A DNA stretch of 64,000 nt from Schauerella fraxinea (GCA_030849965.1 JAVDKL010000001.1:3082554-3146553); one strand, 5' to 3'. Positions 28,408 to 37,344 are shown, numbered from the stretch's first letter. Numbers and translations: made by a program. The notes: a model not told the origin generated them from the sequence alone.

Positions 28408-29397
28408 TTATTCTGCTTTGATGCCGCCGCGTTCGGCTACGGCCGACCACTTGCGGGTTTCGTCGACGAGAAAGGCTTTGAAGGCAGCCGGCTCATCGAC
28501 CACGATCTCGGCGCCCTGCTCCTGCATTTGCTTGATCACAGCGGGATCCTGAGTGACCTTCTTGATATCGTCACGGATCCGCGCGACCAGCGCGTCGGGC
28601 ATGCCGGCGGGGCCGAGCAAGCCATACCAGCTCAACGATTTCACGTCGCCCAGGCCGGCTTCCTTGAACGTCATCGCATCGGGAAACACCGCCGAACGTT
28701 TGTCGTCGGCCACGCCGAGCACACGCAGATTGCCCGACTGCACATGCGGCATTGCGGTAAGCACGCTGGTCACGCCCATCGGCACGTGTCCGCCCATGAT
28801 GTCGATCATCAACGGGCCGCCGCCTTTGTACGGCACACCCAAGGTTTTCAGGTTGCCGGCCTGGCGGATCATTTCGCCGGTGAGGCGCGTGTGCCCTTCG
28901 GAAAAGCCCAGCGGCATCTCCTGGGCGCGCGCGGCCGTCAACGCATCCTTGAGCGTGGGATACGGCCCCTTGGCGGCGGCGACCAACACCATGGGGGAAT
29001 CGGCAATACGGGTGATGGGCGTGAACGCCGTGGTGGTGTCGTACGGCATGGACTTCATCAGCACCGGGTTGATGGCGTGCGAGCCCACCACCAGCATCAA
29101 CGTGTGACCGTCGGGCGGTGATTTGGACACCATGCTCGAGCCGATCACTCCGTTGGCACCGCTGCGGTTTTCGACCACCACGGATTGGCCCCACAACGTC
29201 GAGAGCCGCTGAGCGATGTTGCGGCCGACGATATCCGTGCCGCCGCCCGCGGCATACGGCACGACGAGGATCACGGGTTTGTCGGGAAACTTGTTCAAGG
29301 GCTCGGCGGCCATCGCATGCGATGCCATCGATAGCGGTGCCAGCAGCGCGAAGGCGCCTGCCAGCAGGCCGCGGCGCGACCTCCCTAGCTTGTTCAT
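28408..29397 (-). CDS. Bug-family (TTT) periplasmic binding protein
   Basis: 329 aa. Seen: a twin-arginine-like start (SRRGLLAG) with a signal peptide ending AMA, then FPDKPVILVVPYAAGGGTD and VPYKGGGPLMIDIMGG. The SRRG context raises the possibility of Tat export, unusual within the group here. Second of two Bug genes in tandem downstream of the lyase, suggesting either two ligands or a duplicated binding step. Confidence 0.92.
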   Translation of the reverse strand: MNKLGRSRRGLLAGAFALLAPLSMASHAMAAEPLNKFPDKPVILVVPYAAGGGTDIVGRNIAQRLSTLWGQSVVVENRSGANGVIGSSMVSKSPPDGHTLMLVVGSHAINPVLMKSMPYDTTTAFTPITRIADSPMVLVAAAKGPYPTLKDALTAARAQEMPLGFSEGHTRLTGEMIRQAGNLKTLGVPYKGGGPLMIDIMGGHVPMGVTSVLTAMPHVQSGNLRVLGVADDKRSAVFPDAMTFKEAGLGDVKSLSWYGLLGPAGMPDALVARIRDDIKKVTQDPAVIKQMQEQGAEIVVDEPAAFKAFLVDETRKWSAVAERGGIKAE

Positions 29398-29442
29398 GGT
29401 GTTGTCTCCGTTATGGTTTTTTTAGGGTGATGCGAGCCGCTG

Positions 29443-30354
29443 TTATGCGGCGGTCTTGCTGCGTTGTTTGCGTTGCCATGCCACTGAGCGCCCGCCAAGC
29501 GGGCGTTGCAGCGCGGTTTCCGCGAAATCGATGATGTCGAGCAGGCTCTCCAACGATATGCCGGTGGTGTAGCCGCTGGCTTCGGCCATGAGGACGAGAT
29601 CTTCTGTTGCCAGATTGCCGGCCGCACCCGGTGCGAACGGGCAGCCGCCGATGCCGCCCACGCTGGCGTCGAAGCGCCGGATGCCCGCTTGCAACGCGGC
29701 CCACGCATTGGCCACCGCCATGCCGCGCGTATCGTGAAAGTGCACCGCCAGGCGATCGGCAGGCAGATCGCGCAGCAGCGCAGTCAGACGCTCGCTGACT
29801 GCGCCCGGCGATGCGGAGCCGATCGTGTCGGCAATGACGATTTCCTGGGCGCCCGCCTCGGCCATGCGCGCCACGCACGTGCGCACCGCATCGAGCGAGG
29901 TGGGACCTTCAAACGGACAGTCGAAGGCCACCGCCACATAGGCGCGGGTGCGCAAGCCCAGACGGATTGCTTCACGTACCGTTTGCTCGCTTACATCGGT
30001 GGCCTGTGCCAGGCCCATGTTGATGTTCTTCAGGTTCATGATCTCGGTGGCCGAGAGCACGACGGCGATTTCTTCCGCGCCCGCGGCATGTGCCCGTTCG
30101 AGGCCCTTCATGTTGGGCACCAGCGCCGAGGCGCGCAGGCCTGGGTGCTGCGTGCGCACGCGGGGGATGAGATCGCCGGCATCCGCCATCTGCGGCACGG
30201 CTTTGGGTGACACGAAGCTGGTGGCTTCGATACTTTCCACGCCGGCCGCCACGAGCTTGTCGATCAGCGCGAGCTTGGTGTCGAGCCCCACCAGCACGGG
30301 TTGATTCTGCAAACCGTCGCGCGGGGCGACGTCGGTAATGAAGAGACGTTCCAT
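29443..30354 (-). CDS. HMG-CoA lyase-like enzyme (DRE-TIM metallolyase)
   Basis: 303 aa. Seen: RDGLQ (12-16) with the Arg-Asp pair, metal ligands in HFHDT (His205, His207), and GIGGCPFAPGAAGN with the active-site Cys238. This is the 3-hydroxy-3-methylglutaryl-CoA lyase family, which cleaves branched hydroxyacyl-CoAs to acetyl-CoA plus a keto acid. True HMG-CoA lyases read HCHDTYG where this reads HFHDTRG, so the substrate may differ. It follows the CoA-transferase gene by 18 nt and should cleave the thioester that enzyme makes. Confidence 0.9.
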   Translation of the reverse strand: MERLFITDVAPRDGLQNQPVLVGLDTKLALIDKLVAAGVESIEATSFVSPKAVPQMADAGDLIPRVRTQHPGLRASALVPNMKGLERAHAAGAEEIAVVLSATEIMNLKNINMGLAQATDVSEQTVREAIRLGLRTRAYVAVAFDCPFEGPTSLDAVRTCVARMAEAGAQEIVIADTIGSASPGAVSERLTALLRDLPADRLAVHFHDTRGMAVANAWAALQAGIRRFDASVGGIGGCPFAPGAAGNLATEDLVLMAEASGYTTGISLESLLDIIDFAETALQRPLGGRSVAWQRKQRSKTAA

Positions 30355-30372
30355 GATCGATCTCCTCAGTGT

Positions 30373-31566
30373 TCAGGCGATGACGCCGTCGCGGGTGAGC
30401 GCGGCGAGCTTGTCTTCGCTGTAACCCATGCCGCTCAGGATGCTGGCGGTGTGCGCGCCGAGCGCGGGCGGGGGCGTAAACGTTTGCGTGCGTTGCGCAG
30501 ACAGCTTGATGGGGTTGCCCGGCATCTTGAGCGTTTCGCCATCGCCGAGATCCACGTCCACCACCATGTCGCGCGCCTGCACCTGGGTATCGCTCAACGC
30601 TTGATCGAAGGTGTTCACCGGGCCGCACGGAATGCGTGCCGCGCGCAGGCGTTCGAGCCAATAGGCGGTGGTTTCCTGCTGCAGCGCTTCCGAGATGATG
30701 GTGTCGATTTCCTTGCGCGCGGCAAAGCGCACGGGCTGCTGCACATACTCGGGCTTCATCAGGCTGGGCACCTGCACGCAGGCCACGAAACGCTCCCAGA
30801 ACGCGTCGCCGATGCAGGCGATGATGATGTAGCCATCCTTGGTGGGAAAGCTGTTGTAGGGCACGTGAACGAAGTGGCCGTTGCCGATGCCTTCGGGCAC
30901 GATGCCCGACATCAAATGCATCGTGGCCATGTAGTTCAGAAGCGAGATCTGTGCATCCAGCATCGAGATATCCACGTGCTGGCCACGGCCGGTTTTTTCA
31001 CGTTCGGCCAGGGCCGCCAACACGCCCATCGCGCCGAACAGGCCACCGCCCAGATCGCCCATTGGGATGCCGCTGCGCGTGGGGCCGGTCTCGGGCGTGC
31101 CGGTAATCGACATGCCGCCGCCCATCGCCTGCACGACCTGGTCGAAGGCGGGGCGTTCGGTATCCGGACCCGTCTGGCCGAAGCCCGTGACCGAGCAGGT
31201 GACGATGCGCGGATTGATCTGCGAGAGCGCGGCGTAATCGATGCCCAACCGCTTGGTCACGCCAACGCTGAAGTTGTCGAACACCACGTCGGCCTGGCGC
31301 ACCAGATCCATGAACACTTCTCGGCCTGCCTCGCTCTTCAAGTCCACGCATACGCTTTGCTTGTTTCGGTTGAGCGTGAGGTAGTAGGCGCCCATGCCGT
31401 TGCGCGAATAATCGGGATCGTTTTCGAGCAGCCGGCGCGTGCCTTCGCCCTTGCCGGGCGGCTCCACCTTGATCGTGCGCGCGCCCAGGTCGGCCAGCAG
31501 CATGGTGCCGTACGGGCCCGACAACATGTGGGTGAGATCGAGAACGGTGATGTGTTCGAGTGCCAA
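30373..31566 (-). CDS. CaiB/BaiF-type (class III) CoA-transferase
   Basis: 397 aa. Moves CoA between carboxylic acids. Seen: LDLTHMLSGPYGTMLLADLG at the start, KVEPPGKGEGTR, and Asp142 in RPAFDQVVQAM, the segment holding the catalytic aspartate in this family. The start is TTG 31566, set by AAGGAG 8 nt upstream; an open stretch upstream covers the sigma-54 promoter and is not coding. First gene of the operon with the lyase and two Bug proteins, so it likely activates the imported acid. Confidence 0.92.
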   Translation of the reverse strand: MALEHITVLDLTHMLSGPYGTMLLADLGARTIKVEPPGKGEGTRRLLENDPDYSRNGMGAYYLTLNRNKQSVCVDLKSEAGREVFMDLVRQADVVFDNFSVGVTKRLGIDYAALSQINPRIVTCSVTGFGQTGPDTERPAFDQVVQAMGGGMSITGTPETGPTRSGIPMGDLGGGLFGAMGVLAALAEREKTGRGQHVDISMLDAQISLLNYMATMHLMSGIVPEGIGNGHFVHVPYNSFPTKDGYIIIACIGDAFWERFVACVQVPSLMKPEYVQQPVRFAARKEIDTIISEALQQETTAYWLERLRAARIPCGPVNTFDQALSDTQVQARDMVVDVDLGDGETLKMPGNPIKLSAQRTQTFTPPPALGAHTASILSGMGYSEDKLAALTRDGVIA

Positions 31567-31600
31567 AGTGCTGTCTCCTTGTCCGGTTTGAACAGGGTGA

Positions 31601-31618
31601 TTGCAATATCGATGCCAA
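31601..31618 (-). promoter_or_regulatory. Sigma-54 (-24/-12) promoter of the CaiB operon
   Basis: On the minus strand the sequence reads TTGGCATCGATATTGCAA. GG (31616-31615) and GC (31604-31603) are separated by exactly 10 bases, matching the TGGCAC-N5-TTGCA consensus at all but the final base of the -24 box. Transcription would begin near 31592, 26 bases before the TTG start. A sigma-54 activator gene lies just upstream, which supports this strongly. Confidence 0.9.
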
Positions 31619-31680
31619 TTTTGGCGTGGCTGTAACGCATTGATTATTCGGGGGAAGTTATTGGGGCTCAAATAATTGAC

Positions 31681-31718
31681 GTCGCATTCGAACTCAGTGC
31701 GACAATCAAAACGTCGCA
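31681..31718. promoter_or_regulatory. Candidate activator-binding sites (UAS)
   Basis: Three GTCGCA/TGCGAC half-sites in alternating orientation: GTCGCA 31681-31686, TGCGAC 31698-31703, GTCGCA 31713-31718. The last two form TGCGAC-N9-GTCGCA. They lie about 65-100 bases upstream of the -24 box, the usual distance for sigma-54 activators, and 18-55 bases before the activator's own start, so they could also mediate autoregulation. Confidence 0.65.
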
Positions 31719-31735
31719 ATGAAACATCGATTACC

Positions 31736-33673
31736 ATGGCCCGCTACCCTTCTCCCCGGCGCGATCTGCCGCGCGTCTGCTTTCTCAGCTACCGCCACAT
31801 TCGCGAGCTGGCCGCCCCGGTGGTGGCCGAATATGCCGACCGTGCCGAGATCGAAGTCGTCGACGGCACCTTCGACCGCACCTTGGGCATCGCGCGCGAT
31901 CGGGCCGAGCGTGGGGTGGCCGATGTGTTCGTCAGCGCCGGGTCGAATGCGCATGTGCTGCGTGGCGGCCTGCAGGCGCCGGTGGCGACCATCCAATTGA
32001 CCGGGTTCGATATCCTGCAAGCGCTGCTCAAGGCGCGCGAGTTGGCCGACCGTGTGGGGATCGTGATGTATGGCGCGACCATTCCCGAACTCGACGCGGT
32101 GAAAGGGCTGCTCAATATCCAGATCGCGCAGTACGCCTATCAAACGCCCGCCGACGCGCGCCAGCATTTCGAAACGCTGCGCCGCGACGGGTTTCGCGTG
32201 ATCGTGGGTTCCAGCCTGGTGGTCGAGTTGGCCGAGCAAGCCGGTTTGACGGGCTTCCTGGCTTATTCGCAAGCCAGCATTCGGCAAGGCTTCAACGATG
32301 CGCTGGAACTTGCGCGCGTTGCGCGCCTGGAGGCGGGTCGATACGAGCGCTTGAACAGCGTGCTGCATACGCTGCAGGATGCCGTGCTCGCGGTCGACGG
32401 CGAGAACCGCGTTATCGCCGCCAACCCGCGCATGCAACAGATCATGGGCGTGGAGAGCGATGCCTTGATGGGGCAAGATCTGGCGCGTCTGCAGCCTGAG
32501 CTTTCGCTGCTGGCCACACTCGAACGCGGCGCTGATGAGCGGGGGCGCGTGCAACGGTTTCAGGGCCGCGACTGGATCGTCAATCGCTCACCCATTCGCG
32601 AGCGCGGCATGGTGGCCGGCGCCGCGCTCACGTTGTACGACGCACGCCAGATTCAGGAAGCCGATGTGAGCCTGCGCATGCAGCATCGCCGCCTGCAACG
32701 CAGCGCCAAGCATTCGTTCGAGCAGCTGATCGGTGCGAGCCCGTCCTTCCGTCAGACGTTGGCGGCGGCGCAACGCTACGCGCACACCGACTCGACTGTG
32801 CTCATCCGGGGCGAAAGCGGCGTGGGCAAAGAGCTGTTTGCGCAGGCCATGCACAACGCCGGGTCGCGCGCGGCGCGGCCCTTCATCGCGGTGAATTGCG
32901 CGGCCTTTCCCGAAACATTGCTGGAGAGCGAACTGTTCGGTTACGAGGAAGGCGCGTTCACGGGGTCGCGGCGGGGCGGCAAGCCGGGGCTGTTTGAGGC
33001 GGCGCATACGGGCACGCTGTTTCTCGATGAGATCGGCGATATGCCGATGCCGCTGCAAAGCCGGCTATTGCGCGTGCTGCAGGAGCGTGAGGTAACGCGC
33101 CTGGGTGCGACCGCGGCGATCCCGGTCGATGTGCGCATCATCGCGGCCACGCATCAGCCGCTGGAGCTGCTGATCGATACGCAACGGTTTCGCCGCGATC
33201 TGTACTACCGCGTCAACACCCTGCGATTGGCGCTGGCGCCGCTGCGTGAGCGGCGCGAAGATGTGGTGCTGCTGGCCGGCGTGCTGCTCAAGCGGCAGTT
33301 CGAACGCGTGGGATGTGCGCTGGATGTGGCAGCCGTGCTGGCGGTGTACGCGCCGATGCTGCAGGCCTACGGCTGGCCAGGCAATGTGCGGGAGCTCGAA
33401 AACCTGTGCGAGCGGATTGCTGTGTTCATGACGCAGTTCGATGCCATCGATACCGTGGATTGGGCGGGGCTGCGGCATGAGTGCCCTGAGCTGGTCGCCT
33501 CCGATGCGAGCGCCGATGAGGTCGACTGGCCGTCGCATCATGCACGCGCCGTCGCCGCGCTGAAGCGGCATGACGGCAATCGCCAAGCGGCCGCCCGTGC
33601 GTTGGGCGTCAGCCGCTCGACGTTATGGCGATGGTTATCGCAAGATGACGATCATTTACCCGTGGGCGGGTAG
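31736..33673 (+). CDS. PrpR-like sigma-54-dependent activator
   Basis: 645 aa. Seen in order: PrpR N-terminal sensor domain (about 12-195), a PAS domain (about 205-310), AAA+ domain (about 330-560) with Walker A GESGVGKE (359-366), the sigma-54 contact loop GAFTGS (406-411) and Walker B FLDEIGD, and a C-terminal Fis-type helix (NRQAAARALGVSRSTLWRWL). PrpR N-domains sense small organic acids or their CoA-pathway products. It faces the CaiB operon and its sigma-54 promoter, so it almost surely activates it. I start at ATG 31736; an ATG 60 bases earlier lies before the candidate activator sites. Confidence 0.95.
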   Translation: MARYPSPRRDLPRVCFLSYRHIRELAAPVVAEYADRAEIEVVDGTFDRTLGIARDRAERGVADVFVSAGSNAHVLRGGLQAPVATIQLTGFDILQALLKARELADRVGIVMYGATIPELDAVKGLLNIQIAQYAYQTPADARQHFETLRRDGFRVIVGSSLVVELAEQAGLTGFLAYSQASIRQGFNDALELARVARLEAGRYERLNSVLHTLQDAVLAVDGENRVIAANPRMQQIMGVESDALMGQDLARLQPELSLLATLERGADERGRVQRFQGRDWIVNRSPIRERGMVAGAALTLYDARQIQEADVSLRMQHRRLQRSAKHSFEQLIGASPSFRQTLAAAQRYAHTDSTVLIRGESGVGKELFAQAMHNAGSRAARPFIAVNCAAFPETLLESELFGYEEGAFTGSRRGGKPGLFEAAHTGTLFLDEIGDMPMPLQSRLLRVLQEREVTRLGATAAIPVDVRIIAATHQPLELLIDTQRFRRDLYYRVNTLRLALAPLRERREDVVLLAGVLLKRQFERVGCALDVAAVLAVYAPMLQAYGWPGNVRELENLCERIAVFMTQFDAIDTVDWAGLRHECPELVASDASADEVDWPSHHARAVAALKRHDGNRQAAARALGVSRSTLWRWLSQDDDHLPVGG

Positions 33674-33834
33674 TTGGGACCCGGATCGCTGAAGCCGCCA
33701 TTGCTGTACGGATTGACCGGGCGTTCGCCGGTGGGGGGGCTCGGGTCGCGGTTCGGGTTGTAGCCCGCGCCGACCGAGCAGGCGCTGAGCGCCATGCTGG
33801 CAGTCGCGATGGCGAGCAGTGTGCGGTAAGTCAT
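33652..33834 (-). CDS. Small predicted lipoprotein
   Basis: 60 aa. Seen: signal peptide with the lipobox LSAC, lipidated Cys19, and a 41-residue proline-, asparagine- and glycine-rich mature part without recognisable fold. The ATG has GAGGAG upstream. Its 3' end overlaps the tail of the convergent activator gene by 22 bases. Small lipoproteins of this kind occur widely in Burkholderiales; role unknown. Confidence 0.75.
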   Translation of the reverse strand: MTYRTLLAIATASMALSACSVGAGYNPNRDPSPPTGERPVNPYSNGGFSDPGPNYPPTGK

Positions 33835-33911
33835 GGGGTGCTCCTCGTGTAGGTTTGTTGAACCCAACAAGCATACGATGTGCCTGTCCGAAAACGATCG
33901 CGGTGCGATTC

Positions 33912-33922
33912 GTATACAAAAA
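33912..33922. promoter_or_regulatory. TTTTGTATAC-type motif upstream of the amidohydrolase
   Basis: GTATACAAAAA, i.e. the reverse of TTTTGTATAC, about 60 bases before the hydrolase start. The same decamer lies in the promoter of the amino-acid transporter at 38227, and a close relative in the promoter of the GntR gene at 37345. It is a candidate operator of that GntR protein. Confidence 0.45.
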
Positions 33923-33979
33923 TTGTGCGGTATCGTTAAATACGGCCTCCTCCCGCCGTTTTGCACTGAGACCGTTTCG

Positions 33980-35242
33980 ATGACCAATCTTATGCGTCCC
34001 ACGGCCGATCCGGCCGCGAATGTCATGCGTTGGGCCGATGTTCTGGCCGCGCATTCCGACCATCCCGATCACCTGACGTGCACCTACATGACGCCGGCGC
34101 ACCGCGCCGTCGCGCATCAACTGGCGCAATGGATGCGCGAGGCGGGGTTCGACGCGGTGCGCCACGATCCGGTGGGCAACGTGATCGGCTGCTACCGTGC
34201 CAACCCCGAGGTCGAACATCCGGCGGCGGTGGTAACCGGCAGTCATTACGATACGGTGCGCAATGGTGGGCGCTACGACGGGCGGCTCGGTATCCTGCTG
34301 CCCATCGCCATCGTGGCCGATCTGCACGCGCGCGGCGAACGGCTCCCTTACGATTTTGAAGTGGTGGCGTTTGCCGAGGAGGAAGGCGTGCGCTACGGCA
34401 GCACCTTTCTCGGTTCATCCGCATTCATCGGCACATTCGATTTCGCGCTGCTCGATCGGGTCGACGTCAACGGTGTGCCGATGCGCGACGCCATTGCCGG
34501 CGCAGGCTTGAATCCCGCCGACATCGCGGCCTCCAGCGTGAACGCCGAGCGCGTTCAACACTATTTCGAAGTGCACATCGAACAGGGGCCGGTGCTGTTG
34601 GATCGTGGGTTGCCGGTTGGGGTGGTGAGCGCCATTGCCGGCAGTGTGCGGCGCCTGATCACGCTGACGGGGCTGGCGGGGCACGCGGGCACGACGCCCA
34701 TGACCATGCGACGCGATGCGGCTGCTGCGGCGGCCGAAATCGTCTTGTTCGTGGAGTCGCGCTGCAATCAGGTGCCGGGATTGGTGGGCACCGTGGGTCA
34801 GCTGGAAGTGCCTGGCGGGTCGATCAATGTGATTCCCGGTGCATGCCGGTTTTCGATCGATGTGCGGTCCGGCGACGATGCCGTGCGCGATGCGGCGCTG
34901 GCCGATATCGCCGCGGCCATCGACGCCATCTGCACGCGGCGCGGCATCGCGTGGACCAGCGAAGAAATCATGCGGGCGCCGGCGTCGCCCTGCGCCGACG
35001 CGCAACGCAGCGCATGGGCCGACGCCATTGCGGCCGAAGGCGTGGAGGTATTGACGCTGCCCTCCGGCGCCGGACACGACGCCATGTGTGTGGCCGACAT
35101 CGCGTCGACCAGCATGCTGTTCGTGCGCTGTGGCAACGGCGGGATCAGCCACAACCCGCTCGAGATCGTGACGGTGGACGATGTGCGCATTGCGGCGCAG
35201 GTGGTCGAGCGCTTTTTGAAAGCGGTCGACATTGCGGCGTAA
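33980..35242 (+). CDS. M20-family amidohydrolase (allantoate/N-carbamoyl-amino-acid type)
   Basis: 420 aa, two-metal cytoplasmic hydrolase. Seen: GSHYDTV with His89 and general-base Asp91, GGRYDG with bridging Asp100, EEEGVRYG with the catalytic/metal glutamates (133-135), and GLAGHAGTTPM in the dimerisation domain. This pattern marks the AllC/HyuC subgroup, which hydrolyses allantoate, ureidoglycine-like compounds or N-carbamoyl L-amino acids. The codons upstream of ATG 33980 are not protein-like. With the second M20 enzyme and amino-acid importer nearby, an N-carbamoyl or N-acyl amino acid is a fair guess. Confidence 0.9.
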   Translation: MTNLMRPTADPAANVMRWADVLAAHSDHPDHLTCTYMTPAHRAVAHQLAQWMREAGFDAVRHDPVGNVIGCYRANPEVEHPAAVVTGSHYDTVRNGGRYDGRLGILLPIAIVADLHARGERLPYDFEVVAFAEEEGVRYGSTFLGSSAFIGTFDFALLDRVDVNGVPMRDAIAGAGLNPADIAASSVNAERVQHYFEVHIEQGPVLLDRGLPVGVVSAIAGSVRRLITLTGLAGHAGTTPMTMRRDAAAAAAEIVLFVESRCNQVPGLVGTVGQLEVPGGSINVIPGACRFSIDVRSGDDAVRDAALADIAAAIDAICTRRGIAWTSEEIMRAPASPCADAQRSAWADAIAAEGVEVLTLPSGAGHDAMCVADIASTSMLFVRCGNGGISHNPLEIVTVDDVRIAAQVVERFLKAVDIAA

Positions 35243-35347
35243 GCAGGCAGCAGTGGGCGCGGGTAGTCGATATCGGGGCGCGAGTGCGCCGGACAAGCGC
35301 GCACTTGGCGCAGTCTCTGGCAGGAGTGCGACCGTCGCGCCCGCTGC

Positions 35348-35752
35348 TTATACTCGTCGGCCGGAGGGTTTGAGCGCAAACGCGCCGTCGCCGACCAAGG
35401 CTACGGCCGCTGCGATCACGCACAAGAAAATCGGGTATTCCCAGCCGCCGTTGGGGTTGGAGAAGCCCCACCCATTGCCGAAATGCACGGTGGACGCCGC
35501 AAACAACTGCACTACGGCGACAGCCGCCACCCAGCGCGAGAATGCACCCATGATGAGCATCAGGCCGCCGATCACTTCAAACGCGATGACCGGATAGGCT
35601 AGCCAGCCGGGAAAGCCGATCTTGGCGAAGAAGCCCGCCGTGCCGGCTGGGGTGAACACGAACAGCTTGGTGCAGCCGTGGGCCAGAAACATGACGCCCA
35701 AGGCAAGGCGCATCAGGAAGGCGCCGTAGGGGGCGGTACGCGAATCGATCAT
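35348..35752 (-). CDS. DoxX-family membrane protein
   Basis: 134 aa, inner membrane. Seen: four hydrophobic helices; LMRLALGVMFLAHGCTKLF and GFPGWLAYPVIAFEVIGGLMLI are typical of DoxX/DoxD-like proteins, often tied to oxidative or thiol stress. ATG 35752 is chosen over an earlier in-frame start that adds a non-hydrophobic leader. Single gene with an inverted repeat about 120 bases upstream. Confidence 0.9.
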   Translation of the reverse strand: MIDSRTAPYGAFLMRLALGVMFLAHGCTKLFVFTPAGTAGFFAKIGFPGWLAYPVIAFEVIGGLMLIMGAFSRWVAAVAVVQLFAASTVHFGNGWGFSNPNGGWEYPIFLCVIAAAVALVGDGAFALKPSGRRV

Positions 35753-35869
35753 GACAAACTCCGAGACGACGCTAAGGGCGGCTCGGTGAGCCACCATCGA
35801 GAAGCGTTTGAATGGCGAGAGTGTTGTCGATTCGGCTTGGCGGATAAACGGGGCGCTACAGGAGTAATA

Positions 35870-35886
35870 GTCTCGTGGTTCGAGAC
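35870..35886. promoter_or_regulatory. Inverted repeat upstream of doxX
   Basis: GTCTCG and CGAGAC separated by 5 bases, in the 209-base gap between the doxX start and the end of the M20 deacylase gene. Both arms are exact. Size and spacing fit a dimeric repressor or activator site; the regulator is not evident in the window. Confidence 0.45.
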
Positions 35887-35961
35887 AATCATATTTTGAA
35901 GCGTTGATTGACCCGTGTCTCGGGCGCTGTGTTAGCGTTTTTACGCGGCCGTCGTCCCCGT

Positions 35962-37224
35962 TTAGGCCGCCAGGACGTCCGCCAGCGTCAATGCCACCAC
36001 CTGCGTGGCGCCATACAGATCGTTCAACCGCAGGTTCTCGTCGGTATTGTGGCCGCGTGCTTCCATCAGCGTGCGCGGGCCGGCGCCATACAGCACCGTC
36101 GGGATGCCGCGATGCGTGTAGTGACGCGCATCGGTGTAGAGCGGCACGCCTTGCACGAGAATCTCGGTGTTGAAGATCGCTTCGGCGTGGCCTTTGAGCG
36201 CATCGATCAGGACATCGGCGCCGGGTAATTGCGCCAACGGCTGCGCCAGCATGATGCGGCGCACGCCGACGGTGATGCCAGGCCGCTCGGCGGCGGCCGC
36301 TTCGATCAACGTGCGAAGTTCGTGTTCGGCGTCGTGTCCCGCCTCTTCGGGAATCATGCGGCGGTCGACGCGAAAGGTCACGGTATCGGGCACGACATTG
36401 GTGTTGATGCCGCCCGAAATCAAGCCCACGTTCAACCCTGGCGTATCGATGCCGGGCGTGCCCGAATGTGTTTGTGCCAAGGTGGCGCGGAAGTCGTACA
36501 ACGCGCGCAGGATGTGCGTGGCGGCTTCCAAGGCGTCCACACCGGTGTGCGGCATGGCGGCATGCGCCTGCTTGCCGTGCACGGTCACTTCAACGTGCAG
36601 GCAGCCGTTGTGTGCCGATGTGATGCCGTATGAAAAGCCGGCCGAGAGCGCGAGATCGGGTGCGCTCAGCCCGGCGTCCAGCAAATACTTGGGGCCGATT
36701 TCGCCGCCGGTTTCTTCGTCGTAGGTAAAGTGCAGTTCGACGGTGCCATTGAATGCGGCACCCTGCCGTTCGGCTTCGCGCAGCGCCAGCAGTGCCCAGG
36801 TGTAGGTGGCGAAATCCGATTTCGAGACGGCCACACCACGGCCGAACATCACCGCGCCGTGCGCGGCGTCTTGCACAATCTCGCCACCATAAGGATCGTG
36901 CGTCCAGCCGGCACCCGGCGGCACCACATCGCCATGTGCGTTCAAGGCGATCACCGGCCCGGTGCCTGCGCCGAATACGTGGCGCACGACAAGATTGGTG
37001 GCTGAGCGCATGCCGCAGGCGTTGACCAAGTCCTGGGGCACGGGATACGCGTGCACCGTCAATCCCAAGCTTTCCAAGAGCACTTGCGCGCGCGCCGCAT
37101 GGGGGGCGCAATCGCCCGACGGGTTGTCCGACGGTACTTGCACCAACGCTTGCAGGAAATCGGTTTGCGCCGGCTGCTGGTGGGCGAGGAAGTCGGCAAT
37201 GACGCGGGGAGTGGCGGTAGTCAT
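35962..37224 (-). CDS. M20-family deacylase (ArgE/DapE-like)
   Basis: 420 aa. Seen: NAHGDVVPPG with His97 and Asp99, TYDEETGG with Glu170/171, and a dimerisation domain with HAAMPHTGVDAL. Ordinary ArgE/DapE proteins carry GRGxxDMKGG with a metal-bridging Asp; here the segment reads GRGVAVSKSDFA (128-139), so that Asp is Val133 and the nearest acid is Asp137. Some M20 subgroups share this variant as I recall. It likely cleaves an N-acyl amino acid; divergent from the GntR regulator. Confidence 0.88.
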   Translation of the reverse strand: MTTATPRVIADFLAHQQPAQTDFLQALVQVPSDNPSGDCAPHAARAQVLLESLGLTVHAYPVPQDLVNACGMRSATNLVVRHVFGAGTGPVIALNAHGDVVPPGAGWTHDPYGGEIVQDAAHGAVMFGRGVAVSKSDFATYTWALLALREAERQGAAFNGTVELHFTYDEETGGEIGPKYLLDAGLSAPDLALSAGFSYGITSAHNGCLHVEVTVHGKQAHAAMPHTGVDALEAATHILRALYDFRATLAQTHSGTPGIDTPGLNVGLISGGINTNVVPDTVTFRVDRRMIPEEAGHDAEHELRTLIEAAAAERPGITVGVRRIMLAQPLAQLPGADVLIDALKGHAEAIFNTEILVQGVPLYTDARHYTHRGIPTVLYGAGPRTLMEARGHNTDENLRLNDLYGATQVVALTLADVLAA

Positions 37225-37344
37225 GAGGCAGCGATGCGCGCGAAGGTGAGAGAAGAGCGGAGCGCGTAAGACCCAGCGGCTTCAACCGCGTGGGCTGAAG
37301 CGCTTTGGAATCGACGTTCAACGTTTCCAATTTAGTGCATGTAA

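Noticed and set aside
31567-31737. Upstream extension of the CaiB gene by up to 57 codons
   Set aside because: That stretch holds a sigma-54 promoter and activator half-sites, and AAGGAG sits exactly 8 nt before TTG 31566; the added residues have no similarity to CaiB N-termini.
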